This document shows positions 43,946 through 55,714 of a DNA stretch of 64,000 bases, in pieces. The first letter of the stretch is position 1. Every line of letters begins with the position of its first letter. The stretch spans positions 28,227 to 92,226 of the forward strand of contig JBAOKB010000109.1 of assembly GCA_037044905.1 (NCBI GenBank), written 5' to 3'. This stretch comes from Hortaea werneckii (lineage: Eukaryota; Ascomycota; Dothideomycetes; Mycosphaerellales; Teratosphaeriaceae). The position numbers and the translations under genes are program-made. The notes beneath the pieces were generated by a model that searched no databases, was not told the origin of the DNA, and saw only the letters and a list, made by a program, of their open reading frames with translations.

Positions 43946-45616
43946 CTAGAAGGTCACCTTCTTGCCGCTGAAGTCGCCGAACCCGCCACGGTTGAACGAG
44001 CCGCCGCGACCACCACCGCGGGCACCACCGCGGCCGCCACCACGCCCGCCGCCACGGCCTCCAAAGTCACCACGGCCACGGCCGCGTCCACCGAAGCCGC
44101 CACGGCCGCCGCCAGCACCGCCGTCGTTGGAGCGCTCGGAGGCGTAGTCCAGTCTGACGGGGCGGCCAGCAACATCGGCGCCTTGCATGGCCTCGTAGGC
44201 CGCCTTAGCGTCGTCGACGGAGTAAAACTCAACGTAGCCGAAACCCTTCGGAGCGCCGGTCTCACGGTCAGTAGGGAGACGGATACCCTTAATGTTGCCG
44301 CTCTCGGCGAAAGCCTCGGTAAGCATGCTCTCGTCGGCGTCGAAGGAGATGTTGCCAACCCACAGAGTGGTGGTCGGGGTCTTGTCAACGTCACCATACT
44401 GCTGGGCGCGGTTGAAGCCCTTGTCCTGCTGCTTGTTCTGCCTGCCTTCGCTAAAGTCCAGGCGGATGTTTCTGCCGTCGAGCTCAGCACCCTGCTTCTC
44501 CTCCACAGCGCTGATCGCATCGTCAACGTTGGCGAACTCGATGTAGCCAAAGCCCTTCGAGCGGCCAGAGTCGCGGTCTGTGATGATACGGACGCCCTTC
44601 AGCTCACCAAAGCCCTCGAACTCACGGGTCAACCACTCCTCGTCGACGTTCCAGCTAAGTTGGCCGCAGAAGAGGTTGGCTGTGGGTTCCTTGGGGACAC
44701 CCTCGATCATGACTTTGCCGCGCTTGGGAGCAGCCTCGCCAGCGGCAGAGTCCTCAGCCTTACGCTTCTTGCCAGACTCCTCGGCGGCCTTGGCAGCGAC
44801 AGGGGCATCTTCCATCTCTTCATCGTCGTCGCTGCTGCTAGACTCATCGGAGTCAGACGAGTCGTCGTCGTCGTCCTGTTCCAAGTCAGTACAAGTGCGC
44901 CCAGACATTCAGGGGGAAATAAAGGCAAGACTCACCTCCTTGGCCTTGCTAGCCGGCTTCGCCTTCTCGTCAGACTCCTCGTCGCTCTCCTCATCACTGC
45001 TTGACTCGTCGGAGCTGTCGTCCTTCTTGGCAGCAGCAGCGGCAGGCTTCTTAGCGCCAGCCTTGGTGTCCTCATCCGACTCACTATCGCTGTCGTCAGA
45101 AGAGGAAGAGTCGCTCGAGGACGCCTCCTTCTTGGCTTTGCCGTTAGTCTTAGGTGCCTCAGCCTTCTTGTCGGCCTTCTTGTCGGCCTTCTTCGGCTTG
45201 GCCTCTTCCTCAGACTCAGAGCTGTCAGAGTCCGAAGAGTCGTCGGAGTCTTCCTCGCTGGACTCTTCGCTGCTGCTCTCCTTCTTCGCGGCAGCCTTAG
45301 CCTTGCCGTTCGTCTTGGCCTCGGCCTTCTTAGGCTTAGCCTCCTCCTCGCTCTCGGACTCGCTGCTCTCGGAGCTGTCAGAGGTATCCTCGTCCTCCTC
45401 GCTGCTTGAAGACTCAGGAGTGGGCTCCTTCTTGCTCTTCTTGCTCTTCTTGCTCTCCTTCTCCACGGTCTTAGCAGTGTTCTTCGCCGTAGCCTTGGCA
45501 ACCTTCTTCGGTGCCTCAGCAGGCTTGCTCACCCGGCCGCTCTTGACCTTTTCAGTCTTGGCCGGAGCCGGAGCGGCGGCAGCAGCCTTCTTGCTGGAGG
45601 TCTTGTCCTTGGCCAT
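43946..45616 (-). CDS. gar2: Nucleolin-like RNA-binding protein (GAR2/NSR1)
   Basis: Two exons, 45616-44936 and 44875-43946 (60-nt intron, phase 0), encode 536 aa. The nucleolar protein acts in pre-rRNA processing and small-subunit assembly. The N-terminal half is a series of alternating Lys-rich and acidic Ser/Glu/Asp blocks (casein-kinase-type targets), the hallmark of nucleolin relatives. Two RRM domains follow (about 292-370 and 397-475), each with good RNP1 (KGFGYIEF and KGFGYVEF) and RNP2 motifs. A Gly/Arg-rich RGG tail ends in FGDFSGKKVTF. Domain order and length match yeast Nsr1p and fission-yeast Gar2. Confidence 0.94.
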
Positions 45617-46747
45617 TATGATGCTGGAAATTTATGACAAGTCTTCTGTCTGTGCAGCTGTCAGTATACAAGTCCCCAAAGTGTAAAGTGCAGTGTAACT
45701 GCAGGCGACAGCAGAAGTCTCTCGTCTCAAACACCCAGCGGCGGGAACAACGACAAGCGTGTTCAAACTCAGCAGCAAAAGTAGCAAAACGCAACAGCCC
45801 ACAAGCGACGATTTCTCAGTCGCAGCAAAGCCCTCAGAAGTAGCCCACTAGTCGTCGCCGAAGCGACTATGTTGGAAGCCCTCGAGTAATGATCACTGCG
45901 CGTGGCAGGATCTGTGCATGCCAATCGACGACGACGACGATAATGGTCGCCGTCTTTGCCCACTGATCGCTGAGTCGAGGCCGTGTGTCCCCACAAGCTG
46001 CCGAGACTGTTTGAGAAGCGATTCTAGATGTTAAGCCCACTGAAGTCCTCGCAGCCCACAAGAAAATTGTGAAGTAGCTCGTTCACAGGCGCTGATGCCA
46101 GCGGCTTTGTGAAGAGATTAAAATGCCCACGAACCAAGTGTGTGTATATGTGAAGGGAACCCCGATGCGATATCCCTCAAGAGTGTCTGATGTCGTATGT
46201 TGATGCCGAAGCAATCCTCTGCGGTGTCGAAAAGAAAGAGGGTGAGAAGAGGAAGAGAGTCGAGGATGCGGTGCAGGCGGCTGGTAGAAAAGTTCAAGAG
46301 GCGAGCATTTTCTGCCGAACTAGCGTGCGGAGGAGCTCCGCGGATCTAGCCGCGCCTCGAGTTTAATGCTTGCAGATAACGGCCTCAGGCTGGAACGCAT
46401 TGGCCTACATCGCGGGGCGCGTAGTACAGTAGCGTGTACGGGGACGCTTCCATGCGTTCCGTTAGATTCATGCGGTACAGAACAAGTTGCTGAAATTGGT
46501 TGGAGTAGTGTTTGAACCTTTTGATCGCAGATCAATAGACCACCAAGTTCCAGCACGAGGCTCGTTGGAACTCTATAACCCCCAACGACAGACTCTTTAT
46601 TTCAGGACTGCGGCGTCTCACCAACTTCCCATCCCATCAGGAGTCAGTGCACTTACGACTTGATAACGCCCCTGGACCAGACGGGGACGCGCATTGAGCC
46701 TTGCCGCGAGAGTGAAATGTCACGATAGCCTCCCACCATATCCCACC
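45617..46747. other. Divergent intergenic region
   Basis: About 1.1 kb between GAR2 and ALG6. No gene recognised; short ORFs on both strands lack support. Confidence 0.5.
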
Positions 46748-48532
46748 ATGGCACCACCCACACCTTCCCACCGCCCGCGCAAGAAGCGCACTGGCAACAC
46801 TTCCTCTTCGAACGGGACCAGTACCATAGACGCCACATCCAAAATGGAGAAACCCTCCTTCCCCCTCGCCGCATTCTTCTGGCCTGCAAAATCCCACCCG
46901 TCATCCTGGGTCCTGCTCCCGGCCATTCTTATGATTACCTTCCTCTTCCGCTGGACAGTCAGTATGTGGCCTTACTCGGGCTACGCGAAGCCGCCCATGC
47001 ATGGCGACTTCGAAGCCCAGCGGCACTGGATGGAGCTTACAGTCAACTTACCCACGACCTATTGGTACTTCCACGACCTTGAGTGGTGGGGCTTGGACTA
47101 CCCGCCCCTCACGGCCTACCATTCCTGGATTCTCGGGCAGCTGGGCTCGTGGCTGAACCCGAACTGGTTTGCTCTGTATCTCAGCCGGGGTCTAGACGAT
47201 GCGGGACTGAAGGTTTTCATGAGAGCCAGCGTCGTGGTGAGCGAGTATGCTGTTTACGTGCCTGCTGCTGTGCTCTGTGTAAGACAGCTAGCGAGGCTGC
47301 ATAACATCAACACGTGGGAGTCCTCAATCGCTTTGTGTGCTATCCTGATGCAGCCAGCGACTATCCTCATCGATCACGGACATTTCCAGTACAACACCGT
47401 CATGCTGGGATTCATGCTCGCGACTGTGGCAAGCATGCTGGCCGGGAAACCAATGTGGAGTTGTGTCTTCTTTGTGGCGACACTGGGCTTCAAGCAAATG
47501 GGCCTCTTTTACGCTCCGGCTGTAGCTGCCTATCTAGCCGGGATCTGCATCAGTCCGCGAATCAACGTACTGCGCTTCTTGGGCATTGCTGTCGTCACGG
47601 TAGCATCTTTCGCCCTTCTATTCCTGCCGCTGATTGCAGGGACTGCCTTCGACGTGTATCGCGGCGTGGCGCTTCCGACTGATGCTAAGACCCCGCCACT
47701 CATGTCCATGCTTCCATGGAATATCACAGAGAGCAGTTGGTACTATCCATACCTCGTCCAGCTAATGCAAGCTATCCACCGTATCTTCCCCTTCGCCCGC
47801 GGGCTTTTCGAGGACAAAGTGGCCAACATTTGGTGTGCGGTACACAGTTCAGGCGTCTACAAGCTTAATCGATACGACTCTGCCTTTCTCAGCCGGGCAG
47901 CGCTCGGCCTCACACTCGCCTCCATTGTCCCGCCTTGCTTCCTGCTATTTGTGAAGCCGAGGAAGGAGGCTCTGCCGTATGTGCTGTCAGCAACGGCTTG
48001 GGGCTTCTTTCTCTGCTCTTACCAGGTGCATGAGAAAAACGTGCTGCTGCCTCTGTTGCCAATGACATTGCTATTGGCCATGCAGGATGGAATGAACTCC
48101 GCGAATCGTGCCTGGATAGGTTACGCTAACGTCCTAGGATGCTGGACAATGTTCCCGTTGCTGGTCAGAGACGGGCTACGGATACCGTATTTTGTGCTCA
48201 CCGGCTTGTGGGCATGGCTGATGGGCCTACCGCCTTTCGGAACGAGCACGCTTTCAACGTCGGCGGAGGAGGGTGGATTGAGTCTTGTCAGCAAGGCTAT
48301 ACATGTTGCCACCTATCTAGGCATGGTGGGATGGCATATTGTCGAGGCGACCCTACCGCCACCCGATGATAAGCCGGATCTCTGGGTTGTGGCGAACGTC
48401 TGTCTTGGCTGCGCTGGTTTTGGCCTTTGCTATCTGTGGTGTTTATGGAAGACTCTCGCAGCCAGTGGCATCTTGTACGATGTCGGAATCTGGAAGAAGA
48501 ACAGCGCGGTTGGTGAGAAAAAGAACCAATAA
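46748..48532 (+). CDS. ALG6: Dolichyl-P-Glc:Man9GlcNAc2-PP-dolichol alpha-1,3-glucosyltransferase
   Basis: A single-exon gene of 594 aa. The enzyme adds the first glucose to the lipid-linked N-glycan precursor in the ER lumen. It is a polytopic GT-C protein with about ten to twelve membrane segments. Family blocks are visible: GDFEAQRHWMELT, the WGLDYPPLTAYHSW motif with the catalytic-loop Asp, LIDHGHFQYNTVMLG, FKQMGLFYAPA and a conserved VHEKNVLL near the C-terminal half. The first in-frame ATG is at 46748, in good context after CCCACC. The chain is complete. Confidence 0.95.
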   Translation: MAPPTPSHRPRKKRTGNTSSSNGTSTIDATSKMEKPSFPLAAFFWPAKSHPSSWVLLPAILMITFLFRWTVSMWPYSGYAKPPMHGDFEAQRHWMELTVNLPTTYWYFHDLEWWGLDYPPLTAYHSWILGQLGSWLNPNWFALYLSRGLDDAGLKVFMRASVVVSEYAVYVPAAVLCVRQLARLHNINTWESSIALCAILMQPATILIDHGHFQYNTVMLGFMLATVASMLAGKPMWSCVFFVATLGFKQMGLFYAPAVAAYLAGICISPRINVLRFLGIAVVTVASFALLFLPLIAGTAFDVYRGVALPTDAKTPPLMSMLPWNITESSWYYPYLVQLMQAIHRIFPFARGLFEDKVANIWCAVHSSGVYKLNRYDSAFLSRAALGLTLASIVPPCFLLFVKPRKEALPYVLSATAWGFFLCSYQVHEKNVLLPLLPMTLLLAMQDGMNSANRAWIGYANVLGCWTMFPLLVRDGLRIPYFVLTGLWAWLMGLPPFGTSTLSTSAEEGGLSLVSKAIHVATYLGMVGWHIVEATLPPPDDKPDLWVVANVCLGCAGFGLCYLWCLWKTLAASGILYDVGIWKKNSAVGEKKNQ

Positions 48533-48761
48533 TCCTCGATTTGATGTAGCGATACCGGCATAGCGTACCCCTTTTGTGAAATGATAAAGGGTCTCACCCG
48601 TTGAACTTCTTCGTACTGTATAGATATCGTACACCCCATCTTACACACAACATCACTGTTGTAAACCCAAAGGTTGTCATCTTATCCCATTTATGTAGTT
48701 TCCAAAACTCCATCCGAATGCGCGCGCTCAAATATATGGAAATAGCAAGTCATCCTCTTCT

Positions 48762-49119
48762 TTACGCCAGGTTGAACCCATAGCTCGCCATGCAACTCCG
48801 GTACTTGGATACCATGTCCTTACAGGCCTCCTGCGGATCGGCGGCGCTGGAGAAGAGCATACACTCGTCGCGGGCGGATTTCTCTTCTTTGCATACGCAG
48901 CAAGGCTGATACCGTCTTATCAGCAACTGTCGTCGAATCCCAATCAAATGGCGTCGGGACGCATGAAAGACCTACCTTGACTTTCGGAGTCGCCTCTTCG
49001 CCCTGCGGCTTCAGATCCGCGGCCATGTTGTTCGGTTGCATGGCGCTCGCTGCTCTTCGCATTAGCATCAGAAGCGATCGCGGTTGAAGCAACATACTGT
49101 TAGGTGCTGGTGCTGACAT
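48762..49119 (-). CDS. COX17: Mitochondrial copper chaperone for cytochrome c oxidase
   Basis: Three exons, 49119-49098, 49049-48976 and 48905-48762, encode 79 aa. COX17 carries Cu(I) in the intermembrane space to Sco1 and Cox11 for cytochrome oxidase assembly. The core KPCCVCKEEKSARDECML and the twin CX9C pattern (C-X9-C in both halves, ending CKDMVSKYRSCMASYGF) are intact. Intron 1 is only 48 nt (49050-49097), with a CTAAT branch site and an AGCAG acceptor. Because 48 is a multiple of three and the frame has no stop, retention would insert 16 residues. Intron 2 is 70 nt. Confidence 0.94.
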
Positions 49120-49744
49120 GTTGACTTGCTTATGTTGTAGCGACAAGATGTGTCTTTCGTTGCGGATCAGCGAATGTTTCCCATCTCCAAAAGTCACGTC
49201 AGAGAGTCGTTTGTCAGCCGGGTCCCGAAAGGGCTGCGCGGGGAACGGCCCGCTGAGCCGCATCCCATGTGGCAAATGCCGATGTCGGGATCTGAAACTC
49301 AACTTCTGTGTGTCCCCAATTGAGCCGATACATGTCCTAGAAGACTGTATGTCTTTACAAGACTATTGTATGGTATGCAACAAGTGGAGATGATTTATTT
49401 TGGGTGACTGCTGGACGACAATCCGTATAGCGTTGCAATATTAAGAAAAGAAAAAGTAGAATGTTTTTACTTAAAAAATAACAAGGGGAAAAAAGGGAGA
49501 GAAAAAGAAAAAGTGTTTCGCTATCCGACTGCCATGTCTCCTATTGTACAAGACATGAATAAAGCTCCCGATATCACGAACGCTGCTAAATCCGTCAAAA
49601 ATCCCATCCTGGCACTTCCCTCCATCCATCGCAGACTCTGACCCTCAGGATCCTGTAGCTTAAACAGAAAACGATCAACATATTCCCACTTCCCCTGACC
49701 TACCATGTCTGATAACTTCACCAAGCACCATCACCGTAAAGCCC
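49120..49744. other. Intergenic, AT-rich in the middle
   Basis: About 625 bp; A-rich stretches at 49440-49515. No gene recognised; the reverse ORF at 49521-49724 has no start or family support. Confidence 0.5.
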
Positions 49745-52326
49745 CTAACCCCTATCATGACGCCGGGTCTTCTGTCTCTTCGCCGGTGGCTTGACCGGGG
49801 GCTGCTGTTCTTCTGACCCTGTCGTCATATCGGTAAGAGGTGAGGTATCTCTCTCCGAACCTGCTGGCGGGGCTTCTTCCTCTGTAGTCTTCTTCTGATC
49901 CTCTGACGGGACTTCATCCTCCTCTGTAGCCTTCTTCTGATCAGCCACTCGGGGATTGCCCGTCGCCTTTAGAATTAACTTGAAAGGTTTCTGTGGTGCA
50001 TCGGTCTTCTTCTTTTTGCTGTCGGGTTCGTGGGGATGACGGTCGATTTGTTCCGGATGACGCTGCGTTGTCTTCTCTCCAGAGCCTGTGACATCGTCAT
50101 CCCCGCTCTCGTCATCGCTTGGTCGCTCTTCGGGTATCGTCTCCATGACGCCTTCGTCACTTTCTTCTGCTGCCTCTTCTTCCTCAGGATCAGGTTGAGT
50201 AGGATGTGTTCCTATCCCCATCGCCGCTAAATCCTCATCTTGCGAAGCCGGTGAGAGGGAAGGCGGTCGTGCTGGCATCCGAGCGGATCCAGGCTGGCGT
50301 TTCCTCTTGGAGGTCTTGTCGGGATTTTGACGAGCGGGGACATGGGGTCTACCCACGGGCCGTTCTTCAGGGATGGATGGTAGGGTAGCTACAGACTGGA
50401 TGTCAGCTCCTGCTTCTTACGACGGTCGAATTTGGCTTGTTAAGCTTACCTCTCTGCTTTTCCGGGCTACGTCGTATCCCACGGGTCGATCTTGAGGGAG
50501 TTCCGGTGTCTGCTTGGCTACCTTGAGGACTGGGACCTATGAGTATGTCAATGACGAATTCGAGCATGAAGGAGGATTTGGGCACGAGGATTACCTCTCT
50601 CTTCCTGGCGCGGTATAGAAGATTGTTTTAACGGAGACTCGCGCGGGACAAGACTCTCCGTCCGTAAAGCCCTGTGGCTCGATCTGCGTGTACTCGCACG
50701 TCTCTCTTCGACTTGTCTCTGAGCAGACACAGCGTGGCCTGCGCCTTCTGCATGTCCACTCGCAGCCACACTGTTCTGGCGGGATTGCCGCGAAAGTCGA
50801 CGTCCATCTGCTGCATCTGAAAGAATGTTGCTTGGGTCGACTGCCGCGCTTACTGTTGTCGTTTCTGGCCCCGATTGGTAATGATACGAGCCGTGACCTG
50901 TCCTGCCACTGGTTGATCTGCCGTGTGGCTGAGGTGGTGTTTCATGCATGTCGTCTGTAGGAAGCTCGTCTTCTTCCTCTTCCTCGCTGTGGTTGGCACC
51001 ATCATCCGCAACTGGTTGGTCGTCCCTATCTTCATGCGTAACTGGCCGACGCCGGCCAGATGGGGAGACAGATGATCCATAAAGGTCTTCTTCCGATCCC
51101 GATGAACCAGTCCCCCGCTGACGAGGGCCTTCAGTCCTTGACAGACTACGTCCCCTCGTCATGTATTCGGTATCCCCTTGGATCCCAGACTGATGATTGC
51201 TGGCCGCCGCCACTACGATCGTATCGCCATCAGGAGCTTCCTGGGTATGTGCTTGCCCCTCAACATCTCCCGAAACACCTTCGTGTCCCTCCATCTCGAC
51301 ATCCTCCAGCGCTCTCTCACCTTTCCCCAAAACTCCTTCACCTTCCTGAGCATCTCTATTGCCCTCTCCAATCCCCTCAACCTCTTCATATCCCTCTATC
51401 TCATCATCGTTCGACTCGCCCTCGCCACCCCCCTCCACCTCCTCATCTCCCTGCAGATCAGCATTTTCCAGCGCTGCCATCATAATCTCTCGATCATCAC
51501 GGCTTAACATCCCCGCCTCAATGGCCGCTAGCAATGTATCGACAGGCCCATATCTCTCCTGATCCTCCTCATAATCGTCGTCCGTTTCAGAACGTTTGCG
51601 CTTCCGCGGGTTCTGAGCATCCTCACCAGGAGCGGCTTGCGTGTTGCTGCTACTTGATGCTCGATTGTCGCTGGGATAGCCGGTGTTGCTCTCGGAGTTG
51701 ATTGCTGGAGGTGTATTGGTGAAATAGAACTGCAGGATCGAAGGCGAGTGGTAGATTGCTGTAGAACCCTGCTCGGCAATTGGAGTAGGCGACGTTCCAT
51801 CTCTCGGGAAACGATCGAGCTCGAATCGATTCCATGCGGATCTCACACGGGTTTTGAAAGCATGTGCAGCGCGGGCGAACCTCTGATCGTTGCTGTTGGG
51901 TCGTGTCTGATTTGTTTCCCGGCTCTCATCGTCACTGTTCTCCTCTGCTTCGGCAGGGTCGTGGTTCGAGCCTTCTTCATCGACTGAAGTTGTCTGGCTG
52001 GTTGGTCGTGTCTGACTTCTCTCGCGGCTCTCATTGTCATTGTCCCCCTCTGCTTCGGCAGAATCGTGATATGAACCTTGATCATCGATCGGAGTTGGTT
52101 GACGGCGCTCTGCTTCGGCAGATCCAAGTTCTGAGCCTTCTTCATCGGTCGAAGCTGTTTGGCGGCGTGCTGCTTCCTCAGTCTCATGTTCTGAACTCTC
52201 GTCATCGATTGGAGTTGGTTGGCGACGGGTTAGAGGTGGTCTTCGCTGGGCACCACGGGACATCGTTGGCCTTCTCTGTCCCCCACCGACGGTCTCCTGT
52301 CTCCTAGCTGCTGAGCCACGGGCCAT
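49745..52326 (-). CDS. Long disordered acidic protein with N-terminal repeats, 820 aa
   Basis: Three exons, 52326-50595, 50536-50450 and 50388-49745, join in phase. Nearly the whole chain is low-complexity Glu/Asp/Ser/Arg/Thr sequence without hydrophobic core or membrane segment. The first 150 residues contain imperfect repeats of about 20-35 residues: RRQPTPIDD or a T/S-V-DEEGS variant, then E/D/S-rich text and an AEA element. The repeat is visible in the DNA as diverged copies of a CTTCGGC / CATCGATCGG pattern over 51950-52230. The last exon holds a KPFKLILKATGNPRVADQ segment and a Lys/Gln-rich ATEEDEVPSEDQKK repeat. A nuclear scaffold or chromatin protein is possible, but no family is recognised. 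Confidence 0.7.
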
Positions 52327-53211
52327 GATTGTCCTTTCGATTTCTTCCGCATCAAACTCGCCAGGAGTACGTGCTACTTATCGCAAAGGACTGGCAAGAT
52401 TCTCACAAAGAAGAAAGAAGTATGCTGCTTGCTGCATCAAACGAGACTGTCTTACCGTGGTTGTGAACAAAACTTCACTTTTCTATTCAGTCAGGGTTAA
52501 TTGTCTCAACAATGGTAACAAAAGAGGTCTGTGCAAGGGAAGTTTTCTTCGCTTTGCTTGCTATGGAAGAAAGCAGTGCAAATATTGTTTGCTCCTGTGC
52601 TGTGGAGAAACGGGTATGGCAAAGGGAAGAGGATGCTGATGTTCACATGCGCCTGAGGGCCTAAGAGCACTTTTCTGGCGGAGAGACAGTGTAAACGAAT
52701 GCATTGCTGGTTTGCAAGATCAGCGAAGGTAGACTGGTGGTGGTGGAGGAGAGGCAAAGGTAAGATGTGGGGATTCTGTTGTGCTGCTGCATGGGGCCTT
52801 GATGCCAACTATCTGTCATGCTGTTCCAGGGATGGCGCGGGAGCTCCATTGTAGCTCCAACGAGCGTAGGATGTAATTCATTGCTGTGATGGAAGTGGGC
52901 AATGGTAGTATATAGACACAAGTTTACTACTTCCGTGTCTTCATCTTTTTTTCTCCCAGGTAGCCACCATCAAGTCCCAAGGTCTTGCTTCTTACAGACT
53001 CATCAACTACGACAAGCCGAGTATCGGCTTGGAAGCTTGTGGGAAGGCTTGACGAATCATACCATCATCTTGACCGGTTCGAAGTCACACAAAGAGACGA
53101 AGCTGCAACGAATCGAAAGGAGGTGAATCTCCATATCAAGACCCCGCGGAATCCACTCCGCACACCCGCCTCCGCGTCGGCAGCTCGGCTTAGCTTCCAC
53201 GGGGATCAGCA
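52327..53211. other. Divergent intergenic region
   Basis: About 885 bp between the disordered protein and the phosphatase. No gene recognised. Confidence 0.5.
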
Positions 53212-54749
53212 ATGATGGCAGACCAGCGAGCCCAGCGAGCCATGCCGTCGATACCAACCCAACTCTTCCTCCTCGCCGCCGGCTTCCTCACTCTCTCCCT
53301 GCTGATCGACCACTTCCACGCGCAATGTCTTCGTGAAGATGACGCCGCCGCCGCCCCCACCGCTACCGCCGTCACTCCGATCTGTTCCCTCCTCGCTTCC
53401 GCTCCTGCTGCAATGCCCGCAGCCTCTCTCCTCTCCCTCCCCGCCAGTCTCCTAAGACACGCGAGTCCGCGGCTCTCCTCTCTCCGACCCCTCGCTTCAA
53501 TGCCATCATCACACTCCGCCGCTGCCGACTCTCAGAAACGTTTCGCCAGCAGCAACCATGCCCGCTTCACCTACCGGCTCGGCGCCGCCTCAGCAGGCAA
53601 ACGCACCCCTGTGCGTCCTTCCAAGCTCGACCGGGATTTCTGGGCATATGCCTCGACGCAGGAGGCTCCTTCACCGCCGTACCTGCGTTCCACGAAGAAG
53701 GATGCCGGGGAAGACGCCTTCTTCGCGACGACGGTGGGCGAGAGTCCGCACCACGTCGCCTTTGGCGTCGCAGACGGTGTAGGCGGGTGGCAGGATTCCG
53801 GCGTGGATCCCTCGGATTTCAGCCATGGGCTCTGCGGGTTGATGGCGGGGACGGCGAAGACGTTTGAGGGATTGCAGGAGGAGGAGGAGCATAGGAATGT
53901 GAGGCCCAGAGAGCTGCTGCAGGTCGCGTACGATGCGGTTATTGGCAACCCTAGGATTGTGGCTGGTGGCTGTACGGCGAGTCTGTGTGTGGCGGATGGG
54001 GAGGGGAATGTAGAGACAGCTAAGTATGACAAGATCTTCTTCCATGCTGCTTCCAATTTTGTATTTCTGTGCGCTACTTTTTGTTACAATGCCGACTCAG
54101 GCTGACATCTTGTCTTTGCTACAGTCTAGGGGATTCTGGCTTCCTCATTTTGTCTCCTGGGAAAGTCGCCGCCCGTTCAGAGGCCCAGACGCACGCTTTC
54201 AATACCCCATACCAGCTATCGAAAATCCCACCCCGGATGCAAGCCCAGCACGCCATCTTTGGCGGCAGCAAGCAGCTTTCCGAAACCCCCAAGGACGCTG
54301 ATGTCGAGCACCATCAAGTCAGACACGGCGACATCGTCCTCTTCGCCACAGATGGCGTATGGGACAATCTGTCCGCGCAGGATATTCTGCAGATCGTCAC
54401 CAAGGTCATGGAGGAGCAAGGATACTGGTTCCGATCGCACAACTTCCCAGGCGCGGAGGCATTACTCAACGCATCGCGGATCTCTCAGATCGCTCGCTCC
54501 CTTTCCCCTGAGCGGAAAGAGGAAATGGAGAATTTCCTGCCGGCGCTGCTCGCTCAGGCGGTCATGCGTGAGGCTAAGGTCGCCGGTCTCGACACAAGAC
54601 GGAATGGGCCCTTTGCGAAGGAGGTGAATATGTGGTATCCGCAGGAAGGGTGGCAAGGCGGTAAGCCGGATGATATTGCGGTGGTAGTCGGCATTGCTGT
54701 GGAGGATGGCCAGGGAGACGGGGAGAAGCCTATCAAGGCGAAGCTATGA
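53212..54749 (+). CDS. PTC7: PP2C-type protein phosphatase, PTC7 family
   Basis: Two exons, 53212-54023 and 54125-54749 (101-nt intron, phase 2), encode 478 aa. PTC7-type PPM phosphatases are Mn/Mg-dependent Ser/Thr phosphatases; in yeast the protein acts in mitochondria (coenzyme Q biosynthesis). A hydrophobic N-terminus (LFLLAAGFLTLSLLI) and an Ala/Ser/Arg-rich region suggest mitochondrial or membrane targeting. Metal-binding Asp motifs are visible in GEDAFF, FGVADGVGGW, LGDSGFL, DGVWDN and KPDDIAVVV. Two adjacent ATG codons (53212 and 53215) are possible starts. Intron retention would give a stop after about 27 codons at a hydrophobic peptide. The PTC7 intron of yeast is known for regulated retention, at another site. 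Confidence 0.9.
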
Positions 54750-55714
54750 GCATGTATCAATATCGGCGTCTGGGTATGGTTCTGCTGAATACAGTAGCAG
54801 GGTTGGGTCATCACCCTGGGGAGGTCACATATGATGCGATTGGGCCAGCAGCTTTGTTGGGAGTTTCGCGGTATACAGTAGATGGGGTTCACACCCTGGG
54901 CTAAAATGACGAACTTGTTGAGATGCCTACCCCGCATCAGGATCTTTCCAACCCTGAGATGCGACAGCGCGCGCGTGCAGCTGAGGAGCATGACCAAGTG
55001 ACGCGACATGCAGCGTGCACTGCACAGCCTACTCACACTCACTGGTAGGGAGGTGCCAGCGAGTGGCGAATCGAGGTGAGCTAGACTGCCACGAGCGCCT
55101 ACCATAAGACGCTTCAGCCCTATTGGGTGTCGCGAATGCTCTATCTGATACAAAAAGGGCCGCGATGTCTTCGATGACAGCATCGTCCACGCTTCTCGAA
55201 CGCGTCGGCCATGACAGAATCAATTTCCCAGGATTCTAGCAATCGCCAGGGTCTTAGTAGGGTTCGCTGGCTTCGGGGAGGGGGGCAGGAAGCTCTCGGC
55301 ATATGCGATCGGCTGTGCTGGAACGGTAGCCGCTTGGATTAACCTCCGCACTTCCCACGCGCACGGAAGCCGCGGGACTCTGGCCCGACCCGTTCGGGGT
55401 TTCACCATGCACCACCAGGCACAATTCCTACCGATGGTTACGATGGTATAGGCACAGGGGCCATGACGGTGGATCAGCACGCCAGCCGTTCGGATCTGCC
55501 ATTGATCTGAGGGCGGGGATAGGTGAGACCAATATGTACAGGTTATCGGACGTCCGTCATGGAGAGCTAGAATAGTCTGTGAAAAAAAGAAAGACCGTCT
55601 TCACGGTCTCTGCTTTACTGCGCCCACCAACCCAACTCTCTCTCTCTCTCTCTCTCCTTTGCCACTCTCTATCCCATTCAGGCCGTTCTAGTGAGAGTGA
55701 ACAGCCTCGCCACG
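54750..55714. other. Intergenic with CT dinucleotide repeat
   Basis: About 960 bp. It includes a (CT)10 run at 55636-55656, a GCGCGCGTGC patch (54968-54977), and the probable promoter of the tannase gene. The frame upstream of 55715 is open but has no ATG. Confidence 0.55.

Noticed and set aside
44580..45686. Plus-strand Ser/Leu-rich ORF of 368 codons
   Set aside because: Shadow of the acidic Lys/Glu/Ser repeats of the GAR2 gene.
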